DNA of 64,000 nt from Aldehydirespirator sp965220345 (lineage in GTDB: Bacteria > Actinomycetota > Acidimicrobiia > Acidimicrobiales > Aldehydirespiratoraceae): the NCBI GenBank assembly GCA_965220345.1, contig OZ244822.1, positions 1,116,001 to 1,180,000 on the forward strand, written 5' to 3'. Under the pieces are notes generated by a model. The model was not told where the DNA came from. It ran no database searches and saw nothing but the letters and a program-made list of their open reading frames with translations. The position numbers were made by a program, and so were the translations under genes. Shown in pieces: positions 41,887 to 49,770 of the stretch (positions are counted from its first letter, which is position 1; every line of letters begins with the position of its first letter).

Positions 41887-42582
41887 TTATGCCGCCGCAA
41901 GCATGCGTTGTTGTTCAAAATATGTGATTGCAGCATCAATTAGCGAGTGCTTCATGTCGTAACTGGCCGCGATCTGTCTGACCGGCTCTCCAGCATCATG
42001 AAGTTCCCATAAGCGTTCTACAGCAACCCCTTCTACAGAAGGGCACCCGAAACGAACCAGTGGGTCAATGACAACAGGCGTGGTTCGTCCCGCTGGATGA
42101 AGACGGCACACATCACCGTCATCAGGTGGATCGAACGAAACTTTCTTGAGGAAGCGTTCGGCTTCTCTGGACAGCATCACGGTCTGGCCGCTGCGCACCA
42201 CGATCGCGATTTGCTGGGGGATGCTGCTGTCCTCTTGCAGTTTCATCACTAACTCTTTTCCGCCCACAAATGGTTTGGCTGTAGCGAGCGGATAAGGAGA
42301 ATTAAATTCCTCTCGAAGGGCCTCAATCACCGGCCGTAAACGCTGTAGCGGCATTCCCTTGCGCCGATACTCCCTCAGGTAACCGAGTTCTACGAATTCA
42401 CCCCAACTGACAACACTGCCACCCGTTGATGCCGAACGAACCACGGGCGGATAGCGCACCCCGTTGCGATCATAGCCGTCAAGCCAGGCGCGAGCACGGC
42501 TCCGACTTAGCCCCAGCAGAGCCGCCGCTTCGGACAAGCCATAAACTGGCCTGTCAAGAACTGAAACTTGATTTTCGGTCAC
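41887..42582 (-). CDS. HTH plus DUF433-domain protein, antitoxin-like
   Basis: The start is taken at GTG 42582 (231 aa), because TATAGT ends exactly 6 nt upstream, as in a leaderless promoter; the frame continues to a TTG at 42606. The N-terminus holds a MerR/excisionase-like helix-turn-helix (GLSEAAALLGLSRSRARAWL). The C-terminal ~65 residues, from VVIDPLVRFGCPSVEGVAVE through a second helical segment, match DUF433, a small DNA-binding-like domain common in VapB-type antitoxins. It therefore looks like a regulator or antitoxin. It lies 69 bp downstream of the Fic gene on the same strand and converges on the giant gene, whose stop is only 9 bp away. Confidence 0.7.
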   Translation of the reverse strand: MTENQVSVLDRPVYGLSEAAALLGLSRSRARAWLDGYDRNGVRYPPVVRSASTGGSVVSWGEFVELGYLREYRRKGMPLQRLRPVIEALREEFNSPYPLATAKPFVGGKELVMKLQEDSSIPQQIAIVVRSGQTVMLSREAERFLKKVSFDPPDDGDVCRLHPAGRTTPVVIDPLVRFGCPSVEGVAVERLWELHDAGEPVRQIAASYDMKHSLIDAAITYFEQQRMLAAA

Positions 42583-42651
42583 TACCGCACTATAGACCGT
42601 AGGCAAGAGCTCACCCGGAAAGGCAGCTGATGAATTGTCTGCTTTGAGGGT

Positions 42652-44028
42652 TTAGGGGTGGTTGTAGGGGTTTATGGCGGGGCGGTTTGGCTGAGCGGAC
42701 CGGATTTCTTGTTCAAGTGCCCGCAGCGAAGCCGACGGCATGTAGCGACGCCCTCGCTTCTCACCGACCGGCTCCAGCAGACCAGCAGCGACCATAGCGG
42801 CTAGGTCACGAGTAGCCATAGCCTCACTGATTGACTCGCCTGAAGCGGATTCCACGATGCTCATGTAGAGCGAGCGACTCAACCTCCAACCCTGCCCAGA
42901 ATGCATCAGCGCATCAACGCTGCGCTCAGGTAGTCGTGAACGTGCCGCTAGTTGCGTGCAGCGATCCCAACGAGCCTCGAATCGGTCGATCCGGCGACGA
43001 ACAGCCACAGCTTGGCGGTAATGGGCGGTCAGACAGAACTCCATCCACGGGCGAGAACTGCGCTGCGGTGACCATGATCCGCCTGCCGTCTCAGCGAGCA
43101 CACCGTAATAGGCAGCCGTGTTTCGCCCCAGATATTCCTCAATGCTGGTGAACACCGGCGACAGCCCCTCAAAAGCGCATCCCAGCACAAACGACTGCAG
43201 GCATCGTGCCATACGTCCGTTGCCGTCACTGAAAGGATGAATCAGCGTCAAGTTGAGGTGAGCCATCGCCGCAGCCACCAGCGGTGAGTTGACCCCGACA
43301 GTGCTGGCAACCCCGACAGTGCTGGCAACCCCGACAGTGCTGGCAACCCCGACAGTGCCGTCTCCCCTGACACTGACACTGGCGTTACCGACACTGACAT
43401 TGCTGGCTGTACTGCATCCGACATCAGCGCTGCTGTTGAGGTGATCGTTGATGCTGCGAACGAGTTCGCTGATCAAAGGTTCGACAAGTTCCCGGTTGGG
43501 TGCTGAATAAACGACGTTGCCGGTGCTGTCGCTCACCCAGACACTGCCCGGCCGCCACAGACCTGGATTGGTGGAAAGGTCATGCCCCACCATCATGAAG
43601 TGCAGCGACTGCAACAGTGAGGCATCCATCCTCGGGGCATCATGGCGCGTCATTTCGCCGCTTTGCGGAGTTGAAATGCTGGTGGTTTGTGCAAGATAAG
43701 GCCCGGTGAGTTGCAGAACATAGGTCATAGCATCGCGGTAGCCAGAGACGGTTCTGCGAGTGGCATCGTCCACGTCGGGGGGCGCTTCACCGTCGATGAT
43801 TGCAGCGGTTTCGTCCACGGTTGAGTGGAATCCCTCAATTGAGGTAGATGCCCTCACAGCGCGTGCCATCATTACTCGGCTGAGGGTGCTGTGCCAGCGG
43901 CGTGGTGACACTAGATGAAAGCTCAGATCTTTGCGCAGGTCTTCGATCTGGCCGAGAACCTGTTCATCTCGTCCGGTCAACTCGGGGGCTCGATAAATCA
44001 CATGCGCGATACTATCAAGATAATCCAC
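42652..44028 (-). CDS. Fic-domain protein (AMP transferase family) with inhibitory helix
   Basis: The product has 458 aa from GTG 44028. Residues 264-275 (HPFSDGNGRMAR) are a complete Fic motif, HPFx(D/E)GNGRxxR, so catalysis should be intact; Fic enzymes usually transfer AMP from ATP to a Ser, Thr or Tyr of a target protein. Residues 61-66 (STSIEG) match the class II inhibitory motif (S/T)xxxE(G/N), placed N-terminal to the Fic core, so the enzyme can be self-inhibited. A winged-helix-like C-terminus (~380-440) follows, as in many bacterial Fic regulators. Odd is a VGVAST tandem repeat just before the Fic motif (~225-246). The target is unknown. The downstream DUF433 gene may be functionally linked. 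Confidence 0.88.
   Translation of the reverse strand: MDYLDSIAHVIYRAPELTGRDEQVLGQIEDLRKDLSFHLVSPRRWHSTLSRVMMARAVRASTSIEGFHSTVDETAAIIDGEAPPDVDDATRRTVSGYRDAMTYVLQLTGPYLAQTTSISTPQSGEMTRHDAPRMDASLLQSLHFMMVGHDLSTNPGLWRPGSVWVSDSTGNVVYSAPNRELVEPLISELVRSINDHLNSSADVGCSTASNVSVGNASVSVRGDGTVGVASTVGVASTVGVASTVGVNSPLVAAAMAHLNLTLIHPFSDGNGRMARCLQSFVLGCAFEGLSPVFTSIEEYLGRNTAAYYGVLAETAGGSWSPQRSSRPWMEFCLTAHYRQAVAVRRRIDRFEARWDRCTQLAARSRLPERSVDALMHSGQGWRLSRSLYMSIVESASGESISEAMATRDLAAMVAAGLLEPVGEKRGRRYMPSASLRALEQEIRSAQPNRPAINPYNHP
43293..43359. repeat. 18-bp tandem repeat in the fic gene
   Basis: ccccgacagtgctggcaa is repeated at 43293, 43311 and 43329 with a partial fourth unit at 43347; on the minus strand it encodes VGVAST units 20-40 residues before the Fic motif. 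Confidence 0.9.
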
Positions 44029-44033
44029 ATTTT

Positions 44034-44074
44034 ATGTAGATAAATAATCAACATCAGATGTCTGTAAATAATCT
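44034..44074. promoter_or_regulatory. Possible operator upstream of fic
   Basis: gtagataaataatc (from 44036) and gtaaataatctac (44063-44075) carry the shared word taaataatc about 23 bp apart, with gtagat/atctac ends in opposite orientation. The AT-rich block lies directly before the fic start. The rest of 44075-44270 shows no gene. Confidence 0.3.
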
Positions 44075-44280
44075 ACTCCAGGCTTATGGAGACTTGCTGG
44101 CTAGGGATCTGTGGCATGTGGCAGGAGGGCGCTTCGGTATCTGCACAGTTCTTCGGCGCGTGCGCGATTTTTTGTTGCAAATGTTGCAATATTTTTGATT
44201 GTCTAGTATCTTTGATGCATTCCTGATATTCTATGTAATAACTTACGCCTTGAACAACTCGGAAAGGAGATAATGACAAC

Positions 44281-44709
44281 ATGGATGCCAACACCATCAC
44301 TATCGTGATCGCCATCGTCTTGTCGAACTTGACGATGATGTCGCTGATGCTTCGCCAGACGAATCGCCTTGAGGACATGATCGGCGCGGTGGATACGAAG
44401 CTCAGTGACAAGATTGAGGCAGTCGATACGAAGCTGAGCGCCAAGATTGAGGCAGTCGATACGAAGCTGAGCGCCAAGATCGAGGCAGTCGATACGAAGC
44501 TGAGCGCCAAGATTGATCGGTTGAGCGTGGATCTGGGCTACACCAACAGGCATGTCTTCAAGATTGATAGCCGTGTTGCGAGGTTGGAGGGCTTCTTGAT
44601 GAAGCCGGGTCGCTTCACGCTGCACGGTCTGCCCGACGACACAAACGAAGACGCATCCGCTCAAGATGCCGAGACTGATTCTGAACCGCCCCCCTATCGC
44701 ACCGACTGA
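44281..44709 (+). CDS. Small membrane-anchored coiled-coil protein with hendecad repeats
   Basis: The 142-aa product has one N-terminal hydrophobic segment (TITIVIAIVLSNLTMMSLML, residues 5-24), then four 11-residue units of AVDTKLSAKIE type (~36-79), a Leu/Ile-spaced segment and an acidic, Pro-containing tail. Eleven-residue spacing suits a right-handed or straight coiled coil. AAGGAG lies 11 nt before the ATG. It is probably a bitopic membrane protein that oligomerises through the rod; function unknown. It resembles in layout, though not in repeat length, the coiled-coil protein encoded at 58027-58989. It lies 80 bp before mshC but shares no evident role with it. Confidence 0.75.
   Translation: MDANTITIVIAIVLSNLTMMSLMLRQTNRLEDMIGAVDTKLSDKIEAVDTKLSAKIEAVDTKLSAKIEAVDTKLSAKIDRLSVDLGYTNRHVFKIDSRVARLEGFLMKPGRFTLHGLPDDTNEDASAQDAETDSEPPPYRTD
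44386..44517. repeat. 33-bp tandem repeat, 4 units, in the coiled-coil gene
   Basis: Units start at 44386, 44419, 44452 and 44485. Units 2-4 are nearly identical in DNA, which points to recent expansion. Confidence 0.95.
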
Positions 44710-44777
44710 CCGCTAGCCGTGGTTCGCCCAACTTCAAGGCGCTTACCAGCTTCAAGAGACTGCATGAGACCTAGCGC

Positions 44778-44783
44778 TAGCAT
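44778..44783 (+). promoter_or_regulatory. -10 box of mshC (leaderless)
   Basis: TAGCAT ends 6 nt before the GTG start at 44790, and there is no Shine-Dalgarno, consistent with a transcript that begins at the start codon. Confidence 0.4.
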
Positions 44784-44789
44784 CGGTTC

Positions 44790-46088
44790 GTGCGCCTTTA
44801 CGACACTGCACGCCGCCGCGTGGTGCCTTTCGAGATGCCTTCGCCACCCGAACCGGTGCGCATTTACGTGTGCGGGATCACACCTTATGACAGCACTCAT
44901 TTGGGCCACGCCAACACTTACCTCGCCTACGACCTGCTGATCCGCCGCCTTGAGGATCTGGGGCGCAGCATCAAGATGGTGCGCAATATCACCGACGTAG
45001 ACGACTCAATCCTGCCCAAAGCCCGAGAACTCGGCGTGGATTTTCTAGAACTAGCAGCAGCCGAGACCGACCGGTTCCGCAGCGACATGGAGGCGCTCAA
45101 CACTTGGCCTCCCGCAGCTGAACCTCAAGCCACGCAATGGGTGACCCAGATGATCGAACTAATCGGTCGGCTTGACGCAGCAGGTCACACCTACACAGTC
45201 GAGGGCACCACCTGGTTCGACGTATCAACCTGGTCGCAGTTCGGCTGCCTCAGCGGCTATGACCACGCCACAATGACGAAACTGGCCGCCGAACGTGGTG
45301 GCACCCCCGACGATCCCCGTCAGCGCAACCCGCTTGACTTTGTGCTGTGGCAGCCGTCTACACCCGCCGAACCGGTGTGGCAGTCACCTTTCGGTGCGGG
45401 ACGCCCCGGCTGGCATATCGAATGCAGTGCCATGGCGATGAGCTTGCTAGGCGCAAACATTGACCTACACGGCGGCGGCAGCGATCTGATCTTTCCTCAC
45501 CATGAGTGCGAACTAGCTCAAAGCGAAGCAGCCGTCGGGCAGAGTTTCGTCAAGCATTGGATGCACTGCGGGATGGTCGCCTACAAAGGTGCCAAGATGT
45601 CGAAGTCGTTGGGCAATCTGGTGTTCGTGCGCGATCTCTGCACTCACAGTGATCCGGCTGCGGTGCGCTTAGCGTTGATGGGTCATCATTATCGCGATGA
45701 CTGGGAATGGCATGACGGCGACATTGCCGAGGGCGAGGCTCTGCTTGAAACGCTCAGGCAGGCAGCGCGTCATCAGGGCAGGCCAGGCGGATCCGATCCA
45801 GCCCCTTACGCGCAGCAGCTAAGGGCTGCACTTGATGATGATCTCAATGCTCCTTTGGCTAGAGCAATCCTCTCTGAACTCGCTGACGCGATCCTTGCTG
45901 ATCATCTCGACGAGACCGCGCCCGCAACGTTGAGCGAGTTGTGTGCGCTCTGTGGAATCAAACTTGAGTCCACATCTCGACCTGCAGCCAAGCTGCCGCT
46001 GACTCCACAGCAGCCTCCGCCCATATCAGCCAATCCACCCATATCAGACAGTCCGCCTACATCAGCCAATCCGAAGGTCGCAGAGTGA
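44790..46088 (+). CDS. mshC: L-cysteine:glucosaminyl-inositol ligase (mycothiol synthesis)
   Basis: The 432-aa product is a class I CysRS-like enzyme with the MshC-specific opening YVCGITPYDSTHLGHA (residues 26-41) rather than the CysRS form, the HGGGSDLIFPHHE zinc/cysteine-site segment and GAKMSKSLGN near residue 270. It also lacks the C-terminal anticodon-binding part of CysRS. MshC joins cysteine to GlcN-Ins with ATP in the cytosol, the third step towards mycothiol, the main low-molecular-weight thiol of actinobacteria. The C-terminal ~30 residues are a Pro/Ser-rich tail with near-repeats (PPISANPPISDSPPTSANP). The gene overlaps cysS by 4 bp (GTGA), so the two are translationally coupled. 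Start GTG 44790 has a leaderless -10 box. Confidence 0.92.
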   Translation: MRLYDTARRRVVPFEMPSPPEPVRIYVCGITPYDSTHLGHANTYLAYDLLIRRLEDLGRSIKMVRNITDVDDSILPKARELGVDFLELAAAETDRFRSDMEALNTWPPAAEPQATQWVTQMIELIGRLDAAGHTYTVEGTTWFDVSTWSQFGCLSGYDHATMTKLAAERGGTPDDPRQRNPLDFVLWQPSTPAEPVWQSPFGAGRPGWHIECSAMAMSLLGANIDLHGGGSDLIFPHHECELAQSEAAVGQSFVKHWMHCGMVAYKGAKMSKSLGNLVFVRDLCTHSDPAAVRLALMGHHYRDDWEWHDGDIAEGEALLETLRQAARHQGRPGGSDPAPYAQQLRAALDDDLNAPLARAILSELADAILADHLDETAPATLSELCALCGIKLESTSRPAAKLPLTPQQPPPISANPPISDSPPTSANPKVAE

Positions 46089-47488
46089 TCTCGCTTTATG
46101 ACACGCTCAGCGGGGAGGTGCAGCCCTTAGATTTGCGCGAGCCGGGAAAGGTGTCGTTGTATGCCTGCGGTCCGACCGTTTATGACCACCCGCATCTAGG
46201 TCACGCTCGCAGCGCTATCACTTATGACGTGCTGCGCCGTTATCTGCAATGGCGTGGCTTCGAGGTTCACCATGTGGCCAACATCACCGACATCGACGAC
46301 AAGATCATTGATCGTGCCCGCTCGCAAGGTCGCAGCGAGCCGGAGGTCGCCGCTGAGTGGGAGGCTGTGTATCGCAACGTGATGGATCGTCTGGGAGTAC
46401 TGGCACCTCATCAGCAACCCCGAGCCACTGAGTGGGTTGAGGCCATGATCGCATTCATCTCGGGCATCCTTGATGCTGGCAAGGCTTACACCACAACCGC
46501 TGGTGTCTATTTGCGGGTATGCAGCGTGGAAGGTTACGGCGACCTAGTGCAACGTAGCCTCGAAGAGTTGCGAGCTTCAGCCGGTGCCAGAGTAGAGGTG
46601 GACGAAGACAAGGAAGACCCTCTCGATTTTGCACTGTGGAAGGCGGCCAAGCCCGGCGAGCCGTCATGGCCGTCGCCGTGGGGCGCGGGTCGCCCCGGTT
46701 GGCATATTGAGTGCGCGGCTATGAGCCTGGGAATCCTCGGTGACGGTTTCGACATCCATGGCGGTGGTAGTGATCTGGTGTTTCCGCATCACACCAACGA
46801 GCGTGCTGAGGCTCTGGCTGTAGGACGGGCATTCGCTCGGCACTGGGTACATAACGCCATGCTCAACGTGGACGGCACCAAGATGGCCAAATCGCTGGGC
46901 AACTATCGCACAGTTGAGGACATGCTCAACGAGCATCCCGACAACGCCCGAGCGTTTCGTCTGCTGGTGTTGCAGACCCATTATCGCAAGACCATGGAAG
47001 TCAACTCTGAGCTGCTCACCTCGGCTCGCACAGCCGTGCAGCGCATAGATGCTCTAGCCCGCCGACTAGTCGCTGTATCGGTGCCGAATGCGCATTCTGC
47101 CGATCCTGCAAGCCAATCCAGTGTCGCCATTTCAGAACTGCAAAGCCGGTTCTGTGCAGCTATGGACAACGACTTGGGAACGCCCGAAGCGATGGCGGTC
47201 GTGTTCGACAATCTGCGCAAAGCCAACTCGCTGCTTGATTCGGCAGCCGCAGAAGGCGTTTTGTTGGCGCAGAAGGTGCTTGATGCAGCCGCAGCGTTGG
47301 GTTTAGTTGCTGCCGACGCGTCCCAGCCAGCAGACGACGACGCTCGTGTTGACGAGATGGTGTCGCGCCGTCAGGCGGCCAGAGAAGCACGCGACTGGGC
47401 CACAGCCGACGCATTGCGTGACGAACTGTCAGCGCTTGGAGTAGTAGTCGAAGACACCCCGTCAGGCCCCAAATGGCACCGCTGCTGA
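46085..47488 (+). CDS. cysS: Cysteinyl-tRNA synthetase
   Basis: The 467-aa product has the full CysRS layout: YACGPTVYDHPHLGHARS (residues 26-43) with the HIGH motif, HGGGSDLVFPHHTNE, a KMSKS motif in the form KMAKS (near residue 261) and a C-terminal helical domain ending in the GVVVEDTPSGPKW signature. It charges tRNA-Cys with cysteine. The KMAKS variant is a conservative change and probably still active. It begins with GTG inside the mshC stop codon region, so cysteine activation for protein synthesis and for mycothiol are encoded in one operon. Confidence 0.95.
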   Translation: MISLYDTLSGEVQPLDLREPGKVSLYACGPTVYDHPHLGHARSAITYDVLRRYLQWRGFEVHHVANITDIDDKIIDRARSQGRSEPEVAAEWEAVYRNVMDRLGVLAPHQQPRATEWVEAMIAFISGILDAGKAYTTTAGVYLRVCSVEGYGDLVQRSLEELRASAGARVEVDEDKEDPLDFALWKAAKPGEPSWPSPWGAGRPGWHIECAAMSLGILGDGFDIHGGGSDLVFPHHTNERAEALAVGRAFARHWVHNAMLNVDGTKMAKSLGNYRTVEDMLNEHPDNARAFRLLVLQTHYRKTMEVNSELLTSARTAVQRIDALARRLVAVSVPNAHSADPASQSSVAISELQSRFCAAMDNDLGTPEAMAVVFDNLRKANSLLDSAAAEGVLLAQKVLDAAAALGLVAADASQPADDDARVDEMVSRRQAAREARDWATADALRDELSALGVVVEDTPSGPKWHRC

Positions 47489-47503
47489 GCCGGTGTCGCT
47501 AGC

Positions 47504-47543
47504 TCTGCCAATAGCCCTGTGCGTCTGCCAATAGCACTGTGCG
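47504..47543. repeat. 20-bp direct repeat downstream of cysS
   Basis: tctgccaatagc(c/a)ctgtgcg occurs at 47504-47523 and 47524-47543 with one mismatch, ending in the start region of the next gene. Confidence 0.8.
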
Positions 47544-47973
47544 TCGTCTGACCCCTGCCGAGATTGATGCCTACGACTTGGTGTCGCCTCAGACAGCTCG
47601 TCGCGTCTGGGTGCAACGCATACCGTTGCTGACTCCAGGCTGTTGCGGCATAACCATCGGACGGTTGGTGCTAATAAGAAGCAGCCACTACACCCCTAGC
47701 CATGACACCCCTAGTTACGACTCTCATCTTCAGGGCAGCTCCGCTGGGATCATCGCAGCAAAGCAGGCGCTGCTAGCTCACGAACTCGTTCATGCGGAAC
47801 AATACGCCCGTCTAGGGGTGCGAAGGTTCTTGTGGCGTTACCTGCGCGAATATTTCAGCAATCTGTTGCGCCTGCGTAGCCATCGGCAGGCCTACAAAGG
47901 GATCTCGCTAGAAGTAGAAGCCCGCACCGCCACCACAGCCTGGACAAACCACCACCAAACGCTTGAGTCTTAA
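47539..47973 (+). CDS. Putative zinc metalloprotease-like protein with HELVH motif
   Basis: The frame starts at GTG 47539 and encodes 144 aa. The central segment LLAHELVHAEQYARLG carries HExxH, the zinc-binding core of gluzincin-type peptidases, here as HELVHAEQ, the form seen in DUF4157-like proteins. A basic helix (RRFLWRYLREYFSNLLRL) follows and Glu in LEVEA could be a further ligand. There is no signal peptide or membrane segment. Similar short HELVH proteins are found in many actinobacteria, but their substrates are unknown. It follows cysS by 50 bp and could be co-transcribed. Peptidase activity is inferred from the motif only. Confidence 0.65.
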   Translation: MRRLTPAEIDAYDLVSPQTARRVWVQRIPLLTPGCCGITIGRLVLIRSSHYTPSHDTPSYDSHLQGSSAGIIAAKQALLAHELVHAEQYARLGVRRFLWRYLREYFSNLLRLRSHRQAYKGISLEVEARTATTAWTNHHQTLES

Positions 47974-47988
47974 CGCTTGAATGTAGTG

Positions 47989-48945
47989 ATGGCCGGGTTA
48001 GACACGTCGCTGACCACCGCAAGCGAACAGCCTTACGTCGAAGTTGATGTTACAGACTGGCCGCTCGTGGGTGACGAGATTCGAGGGACGAAGCCGAAGT
48101 GCTGGCTGCTACATCCTGATACGGGTTGTCGCTGGCTCTTCAAAGAAACGACAGAGAACGTTTATTCCGATGGAGCGGCCCATCGGAAGGGTGACGATTG
48201 GTCGGAACGTGTCGCCAACGCGGTGGCGGTTTGCATTGGCCTGCCCGTTGCACAAGTCGAACTTGCTGTCAGGCATCGGCCAGAAGATTCTGGGTTTGGC
48301 GTGATCAGTCTGTCAGTGTTAGCAGATGCTAGTGATCCATCTGAACCAGAGGAATTAATTGATGGCAACCAGGTGCTTAGGCAACCTGTCCTAGGGCGGG
48401 ATCGCTCAAGCTACACGCTTGTTGCGATTGCCGATGCCTTGCAGGATGTCGAGGTACCGGCTGATATGGGCTACGGCCTGTCAGATTTGACGGCTTGGGA
48501 TGTTTTTGTCGGCTATTTAGTGTTGGATGCCGTTGTCGGCAACACAGATCGGCATGAAGAGAACTGGGCTGTTATCGCTCAAGGCGATCGTCTCAGACTC
48601 GCCCCCAGCTTTGATCATGCCTCATGTTTGGGCTTCCAGCTTGATGACGAGAAACGAAAGCGGCGGTTGGCCACGAGAGATCAAGGATTCACCCCTGAGG
48701 CGTATGCGGATCGTGCGCGATCTCACTTCGCAGAGCAGCCTCATCCAGTAACTGTGGCTAGACAGGCTTTGGCGATGAGTGCTCCGCGCGTTGCCGATCT
48801 CTGGCTTGATCGTTGCAGCAAAGTAGATCGTCTCGTTGAACCTGTGTGGCTGGTTCCCGAGCATAGGATGTCGGCTGAGGCACGACAGTTCGCAGAACGG
48901 GTAGTTCGGCAGAATTGCCGACGACTGTTCGCTAGAAGCGATTAG
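47989..48945 (+). CDS. HipA-like protein kinase
   Basis: The start is put at ATG 47989 (318 aa); TTG 47977 is an alternative. WLFKETTEN (lysine near residue 52) suits the ATP-binding Lys, GNTDRHEENW (184-193) is the HipA catalytic loop with its Asp, and SFDHASCLG (207-215) matches the metal-binding D-H segment. The typical N-terminal HipA subdomain is missing or strongly reduced, so this is a short kinase of the CtkA/HipA-C type. HipA kinases phosphorylate translation factors such as GltX and act as toxins, usually with a HipB antitoxin. No HipB-like HTH gene is adjacent. The next gene, 32 bp downstream, encodes a HIRAN-domain protein. Confidence 0.75.
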   Translation: MAGLDTSLTTASEQPYVEVDVTDWPLVGDEIRGTKPKCWLLHPDTGCRWLFKETTENVYSDGAAHRKGDDWSERVANAVAVCIGLPVAQVELAVRHRPEDSGFGVISLSVLADASDPSEPEELIDGNQVLRQPVLGRDRSSYTLVAIADALQDVEVPADMGYGLSDLTAWDVFVGYLVLDAVVGNTDRHEENWAVIAQGDRLRLAPSFDHASCLGFQLDDEKRKRRLATRDQGFTPEAYADRARSHFAEQPHPVTVARQALAMSAPRVADLWLDRCSKVDRLVEPVWLVPEHRMSAEARQFAERVVRQNCRRLFARSD

Positions 48946-48977
48946 TCTTGTCACACCCCATTCGTATGGTGGTACCT

Positions 48978-49751
48978 ATGTCAAAAATCCATGAGCAGCG
49001 CCTTTACGCCACTTGGCGCAATCCCGAGGGCCTAATCCGCCCGGTGGGGGTGTTGACGCGTCCACGAACGGATGATGATGCCCTCTACCGGTTCGCCTAC
49101 TTTAAGTCAGCTGCAACATTCGACGGGTTTCGCGGTCTGCCCGGTTTGCGAGATATGTATAAAATTTATGAGAGCGAGCACCTGTTCCCGGTGTTCCGAA
49201 ATCGACAAATGCCTAGGTCGCGGCCTGACTATGCAGACTTCGTGGAGAGGCTGGGGCTTGATGTGGAGACCGACCCTTTTGAGGTTCTGATCCGTAGCGA
49301 AGGTTGGAGAGCAACAGATCGAATTGAAGTTTTTGCTCATCCACAGCGAACCCCAGAAGGTGACCTGACCACGTTGTTCTTCGCTCGTGGCATCCGTCAT
49401 ATTGAGGGAGCGGCTGCTGCGATCAATGACCTGCAGGTTGGCGACAGTCTCAGACTTGATGACGAGCCGGGTAACCCAGTCAACCGACTTGCTGTCCTGT
49501 TGAACACGCCCGTAGGAGGAAACGTCGGCTATGTGTCGGACTGTTTAGTGGACATGGTGCATGAGTTGCGTGAGCATGATTGTGAAGTAAGTGTGACCGT
49601 CGAGCATGTCAACCCCGACACTTCTCCGCCGCATATGAGATTGCTGTGCCGGTTGAGCGCACCTTGGCCCGATGGCTACGAGCCGCTATCTGGCCCCGAC
49701 TATCTACCGCTCGCACCTGACTGCGAAGAGGCGAACCCGAACCCTTTATAA
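48978..49751 (+). CDS. HIRAN-domain protein, partner of the HipA-like kinase
   Basis: The start at ATG 48978 (257 aa) is chosen because TATGGT ends 7 nt upstream and MSKIHEQRLY begins the conserved-looking part. Residues ~1-100 (YATWRNPEGLIRPVGVLTRP, later YRFAYFKSA) resemble the HipA N-terminal or sensor part. Residues ~140-235, from FFARGIRHIEGAAAAI through QVGDSLRLDDEPGNPVNRLA to VGYVSD, match the HIRAN domain, a small beta-barrel that binds single-stranded or damaged DNA ends in helicases such as HLTF/Rad5. Taken with the kinase just upstream, the pair may be a two-part signalling or toxin system. Role inferred, not shown. Confidence 0.65.
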   Translation: MSKIHEQRLYATWRNPEGLIRPVGVLTRPRTDDDALYRFAYFKSAATFDGFRGLPGLRDMYKIYESEHLFPVFRNRQMPRSRPDYADFVERLGLDVETDPFEVLIRSEGWRATDRIEVFAHPQRTPEGDLTTLFFARGIRHIEGAAAAINDLQVGDSLRLDDEPGNPVNRLAVLLNTPVGGNVGYVSDCLVDMVHELREHDCEVSVTVEHVNPDTSPPHMRLLCRLSAPWPDGYEPLSGPDYLPLAPDCEEANPNPL

Positions 49752-49770
49752 CAAACGCATTAGTTACGGT

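Noticed and set aside
9681..41939. Dozens of open frames of 60-265 codons on the minus strand of the giant gene
   Set aside because: They are shadows of the repeated Val/Thr/Ser/Asp codons; several recur simply because the plus-strand DNA recurs.
43293..43359. CRISPR-like array of short repeats
   Set aside because: The repeats are 18 bp, directly adjacent, without spacers and in frame in the fic gene.
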